Origin: Magnetococcales bacterium
GTDB lineage: Bacteria; Pseudomonadota; Magnetococcia; Magnetococcales; DC0425bin3
DNA length: 36,188 nt
Direction: 5' to 3'
NCBI GenBank assembly: GCA_015228935.1
Contig: JADGCO010000042.1
Location: forward strand, 1 to 36,188
The position numbers and the translations under genes are program-made. The notes under the pieces were generated by a model, which was not told where the DNA came from, searched no databases, and saw nothing but the letters and a program-made list of their open reading frames with translations. Below, piece by piece: positions 33,999 through 36,188 of the stretch (position 1 is its first letter; every line of letters starts with the position of its first letter).

Positions 33999-35057
33999 AT
34001 GCAAATCCAGACCCTTTTTCAATCTGCGACGGAAAGACCTGACCGCTGGGTACGTCCATTGGTGATTGCCGAGGCGGGGGTCAACCACCAGACCGATATG
34101 CAGACGGCCCGGCTCCTGATTGAATTGGCCCATGACGGGGGGGCGGATGCCATCAAATTTCAGACGTACAGGGCGGAAACCCTGGCTTCACGACACTCCC
34201 CGGCCTATTGGGATACGACCCGGGAACCCACGACGAGTCAATACGAATTGTTCAAAAAGCACGATGCTTTCTGGAAACGTGAGTTTGAACTCTTGAAGCG
34301 CCATTGTGACCAGGTGGGCATTCAGTTCATGAGTACGCCCTTTGATTGGGAGTCGGCGCGTTTTTTGAATGATCTGATGGAGGTATTCAAAATTTCCTCT
34401 TCGGATATCACCAACCGGCCTTTCATCCAGTATATTGCCGAATTTGGCAAACCGATTCTTCTATCGACCGGGGCATCCCGCCTCTCGGAAGTTCAGTCTG
34501 CTGTGGAGTGGATTGATCAGACCGGTGTGCCCCTGGCGCTTTTGCACTGCATTCTCAATTATCCCACCCGGGATGCCGATGCCAATCTGGGCATGATGCT
34601 CGATTTGAAACGCCATTTTCCGGGACGCATCATCGGGTATTCGGACCACACCCTGCCTCGGGACATGAAGACACTGGAGGTGGCCGCGATTCTGGGGGCG
34701 GAAATTGTCGAAAAGCATTTCACGCATGACAAGACCTTGACGGGAAACGATCATTATCATGCCATGGACCGGGATGATCTGCGCAAGTTTTTGCAGTCCA
34801 TGGAGCGGGTTCGCCTGGTGATGGGGGCGTTCCACAAGGCACCCCTGGAGAGTGAGGAGCCGGCCCGTCGCCACGCCCGGCGCAGTATTGTGTTGAGCCG
34901 GTCAGTGGTTGCGGGGGAGGTCCTGAGTGCCGATCATTTGACCTGCAAACGTCCCGCTCATGGCATTTCGCCTGCCCATTGGAACGAGGTGCTGGGGCAT
35001 CGGGTGCGTCATGCCCTGGAGGCCGATCATGTGTTGACCTGGGGGGATTTGGCTTGA
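33999..35057 (+). CDS. NeuB/PseI-family nonulosonic acid synthase
   Basis: Condenses phosphoenolpyruvate with a 6-carbon amino sugar to make a nine-carbon sugar acid. Motifs: LVIAEAGVNHQTDMQTARLL, DAIKFQTYRAETL, FMSTPFDWESA, KISSSDITN, LLSTGASRLSEV, GYSDHTL and EKHFTHDKTLTGNDHYHAMD. The C-terminal SAF (antifreeze-like) domain begins RRSIVLSRSVVAGEVLSADHL. ATG 33999 with AGGGGA 9 bases upstream gives 352 residues; GTG 33981 (overlapping the previous stop) and ATG 33990 are in frame. It belongs to the nonulosonic-acid cluster; whether the product is Neu5Ac, Leg or Pse cannot be told. Confidence 0.9.
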   Translation: MQIQTLFQSATERPDRWVRPLVIAEAGVNHQTDMQTARLLIELAHDGGADAIKFQTYRAETLASRHSPAYWDTTREPTTSQYELFKKHDAFWKREFELLKRHCDQVGIQFMSTPFDWESARFLNDLMEVFKISSSDITNRPFIQYIAEFGKPILLSTGASRLSEVQSAVEWIDQTGVPLALLHCILNYPTRDADANLGMMLDLKRHFPGRIIGYSDHTLPRDMKTLEVAAILGAEIVEKHFTHDKTLTGNDHYHAMDRDDLRKFLQSMERVRLVMGAFHKAPLESEEPARRHARRSIVLSRSVVAGEVLSADHLTCKRPAHGISPAHWNEVLGHRVRHALEADHVLTWGDLA

Positions 35058-35093
35058 GGTTCAGGCAGGCGGCTTGTGGACTGGACGTTGTGC

Positions 35094-35207
35094 AGCCCCC
35101 GTTGTTCGGTTTTTGCCAAACAGTGCCCTGATGGCCTGGTGCAGACCAGCCCCCGTTGTTCAGTTTTTACCAAACAGTGCTTTGATGGTTTGATGCAGAC
35201 CAGCCCC
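35094..35207. repeat. 54-bp tandem repeat, two copies plus a partial
   Basis: Copies at 35094-35147 and 35148-35201, with a 6-8 base start of a third at 35202. They code, on the minus strand, the last residues of the small membrane protein (GLHQTIKALFGKN) and a second copy of that tail past the stop (GLHQAIRALFGKN). 54 bp equals 18 codons, so the frame is kept. Confidence 0.85.
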
Positions 35208-35486
35208 CACGCAGGCAAGGCCGAACAGGCCGAACAGCACGCCCATCACTGCCAGGATTCCTTCCTTGACTGTGTTGGGCAGGGCGCGGGCCACTCCTTG
35301 CGAGAGCGACCAGATGCGGGAGGATGATTCACCCTTCGGAATCCCGTCATACACCAGATAGAGAAACAAGGCGGACATGGCCAGTGAGACGAGGCCAATA
35401 CCAGAAACGAGAAAAAATCCTTCCCAGTCGAAGCCTCTCCTGGTTGGGGAGGCTCGACGGGTTGATTTTGACCGTTTGGCGGACAT
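35160..35486 (-). CDS. Small two-helix membrane protein
   Basis: A 108-residue protein from ATG 35486, which has AAGGAG 9 bases upstream. The N-terminus is basic (MSAKRSKSTRRASPTRRG). Two hydrophobic segments follow (FLVSGIGLVSLAMSALFLYL and ILAVMGVLFGLFGLACVGAG), with a charged loop between. Not recognised. The C-terminal tail LHQTIKALFGKN is duplicated downstream of the stop. It is convergent with the nonulosonic-acid cluster and divergent from the thioredoxin gene. Longer open frames up to 35792 are without support. Confidence 0.65.
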   Translation of the reverse strand: MSAKRSKSTRRASPTRRGFDWEGFFLVSGIGLVSLAMSALFLYLVYDGIPKGESSSRIWSLSQGVARALPNTVKEGILAVMGVLFGLFGLACVGAGLHQTIKALFGKN

Positions 35487-35779
35487 GAATTTGACTCCTT
35501 GTATCTCGATGAACCTGCCTGGGTCCGGGCTGTTCCGGCAGGGGGTGGCACCTTGTGTTCCGAACGTAAAATGAATATGTTCCACGAATATTGTGACTGG
35601 GGCACTGCGGAAAGGAGTGACGGGGCATGAAACGCAATCAAACACAGACACTTTAAAAATATTTTGTTTCACAGGATGCTGCAAGCCAAATAAAATCCGG
35701 GTCCCACAGAATGGTGCAAGTCTGAAATGCCGGGAGACAATCTGTTCTGGGGGGCGATGGAAAACAGGGGAATACAGAC

Positions 35780-36188
35780 ATGAGTGCGACACTGCCCGTT
35801 GCCGAAATTGATGATCCCGATTTCATCTGGTTCAATGTGACCCAACCCCTCTCCCTGGAAAAATTACGGGGCCGTCTGGTCATTCTGGATTTCTGGACTT
35901 CTTGTTGCATCAACTGCATCCATGTTCTGGAGAGCATCAAGCATCTGGAGGAACGGTTTCCCGATGAGGTGGTCATCATCGGGGTACATTCTCCCAAATT
36001 TGCCGCCGAAGAGAGCAGCCGTATCGTTGCCAGTGCCATCGCCCGTTACAACATTCGCCATCCGGTCGTTCAGGATGTCGGCATGCGTCTTTGGCGGCAG
36101 TATGGCGTCCAGTCCTGGCCCACCCTGGTCTTCATTTCACCCACCGGCAAGGTTTTGGGTGAGGTGGTCGGTGAACCCGATCTGACCG
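35780..36188 (+). CDS. Thioredoxin-fold protein (NHLRC2-like), partial
   Basis: The first 136 residues of a protein cut by the window edge. The thioredoxin-like fold is visible (LRGRLVILDFWTSCCINCIHV), with a CxxC site Cys-Ile-Asn-Cys, then VIIGVHSPKF and a cis-Pro loop VQSWPTLVFISPTGKVLG. This matches the N-terminal domain of NHL-repeat thioredoxin proteins, whose remaining ~350 residues form a beta-propeller; that part is not in view. ATG 35780 has AGGGGA about 9 bases upstream. No signal peptide, so probably cytoplasmic. Confidence 0.82.
   Translation, partial: MSATLPVAEIDDPDFIWFNVTQPLSLEKLRGRLVILDFWTSCCINCIHVLESIKHLEERFPDEVVIIGVHSPKFAAEESSRIVASAIARYNIRHPVVQDVGMRLWRQYGVQSWPTLVFISPTGKVLGEVVGEPDLT

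Overview
The window comes from a Gram-negative bacterium, most likely a member of the Pseudomonadota. The evidence is an MEP-type isoprenoid operon (xseB-ispA-dxs), an RpoH-type sigma factor, OmpA lipoprotein and FecR-domain proteins, an anhydro-muramic acid kinase, and a nonulosonic-acid pathway. The DNA is GC-rich and genes are tightly packed, often with 4-bp overlaps. A basal alphaproteobacterial (Magnetococcia-like) host is a guess from overall style, not demonstrated. No rRNA, tRNA, integrase or CRISPR array was seen.

Layout. 1-3.1 kb: terminator-like hairpin, then dxs, ispA and xseB on the minus strand. 3.3-4.0 kb: HEPN-MNT toxin-antitoxin pair. 4.1-7.2 kb: secreted M23 peptidase, a DUF1640-like membrane coiled-coil protein built of 33-bp repeats, and xseA. 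7.3-13.7 kb: a minus-strand run of rpoH, polysaccharide deacetylase, small membrane protein, methyltransferase, asnB-type amidotransferase and glycosyltransferase, mostly with overlapping ends and probably making or modifying a surface glycan. A 37-bp tandem repeat lies across one of these gene junctions. 13.7-19.7 kb: plsC, a small unknown gene, a TauE/SafE transporter, anmK, an odd Rossmann/MCP-tip fusion, a lysine-tailed unknown protein, a MITE-like element and a family-2 glycosyltransferase. 19.7-23.8 kb: a FecR / OmpA-lipoprotein / CHASE2-PAS-SpoIIE phosphatase operon, likely an envelope-to-cytoplasm signalling unit.

23.8-30.3 kb is the accessory highlight: a defence island read on the minus strand. 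In transcription order it holds a 3' remnant that may be from hsdS, a shortened cysteine-free DndC-like protein, full-length DndD, a DndE-like domain fused to an FtsK translocase, an AAA ATPase interrupted by one amber codon, and a DUF4435 (TOPRIM-like) protein. The last two resemble the AriA/AriB pair of PARIS systems. The island lies between the intact fecR gene and a fragment of a second fecR, which share a 32-bp identical stretch in the same orientation. It may be an eroding phosphorothioation locus with a PARIS-like guard module, or a derived Dnd-like system; the sequence alone does not decide.

30.7-36.2 kb: a polytopic membrane protein, a NeuA-like/PseG fusion and a NeuB/PseI synthase form a plus-strand nonulosonic-acid (pseudaminic, legionaminic or sialic type) cluster. 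After it come a small two-helix membrane protein with a duplicated tail and the start of a thioredoxin-fold protein cut by the window edge.
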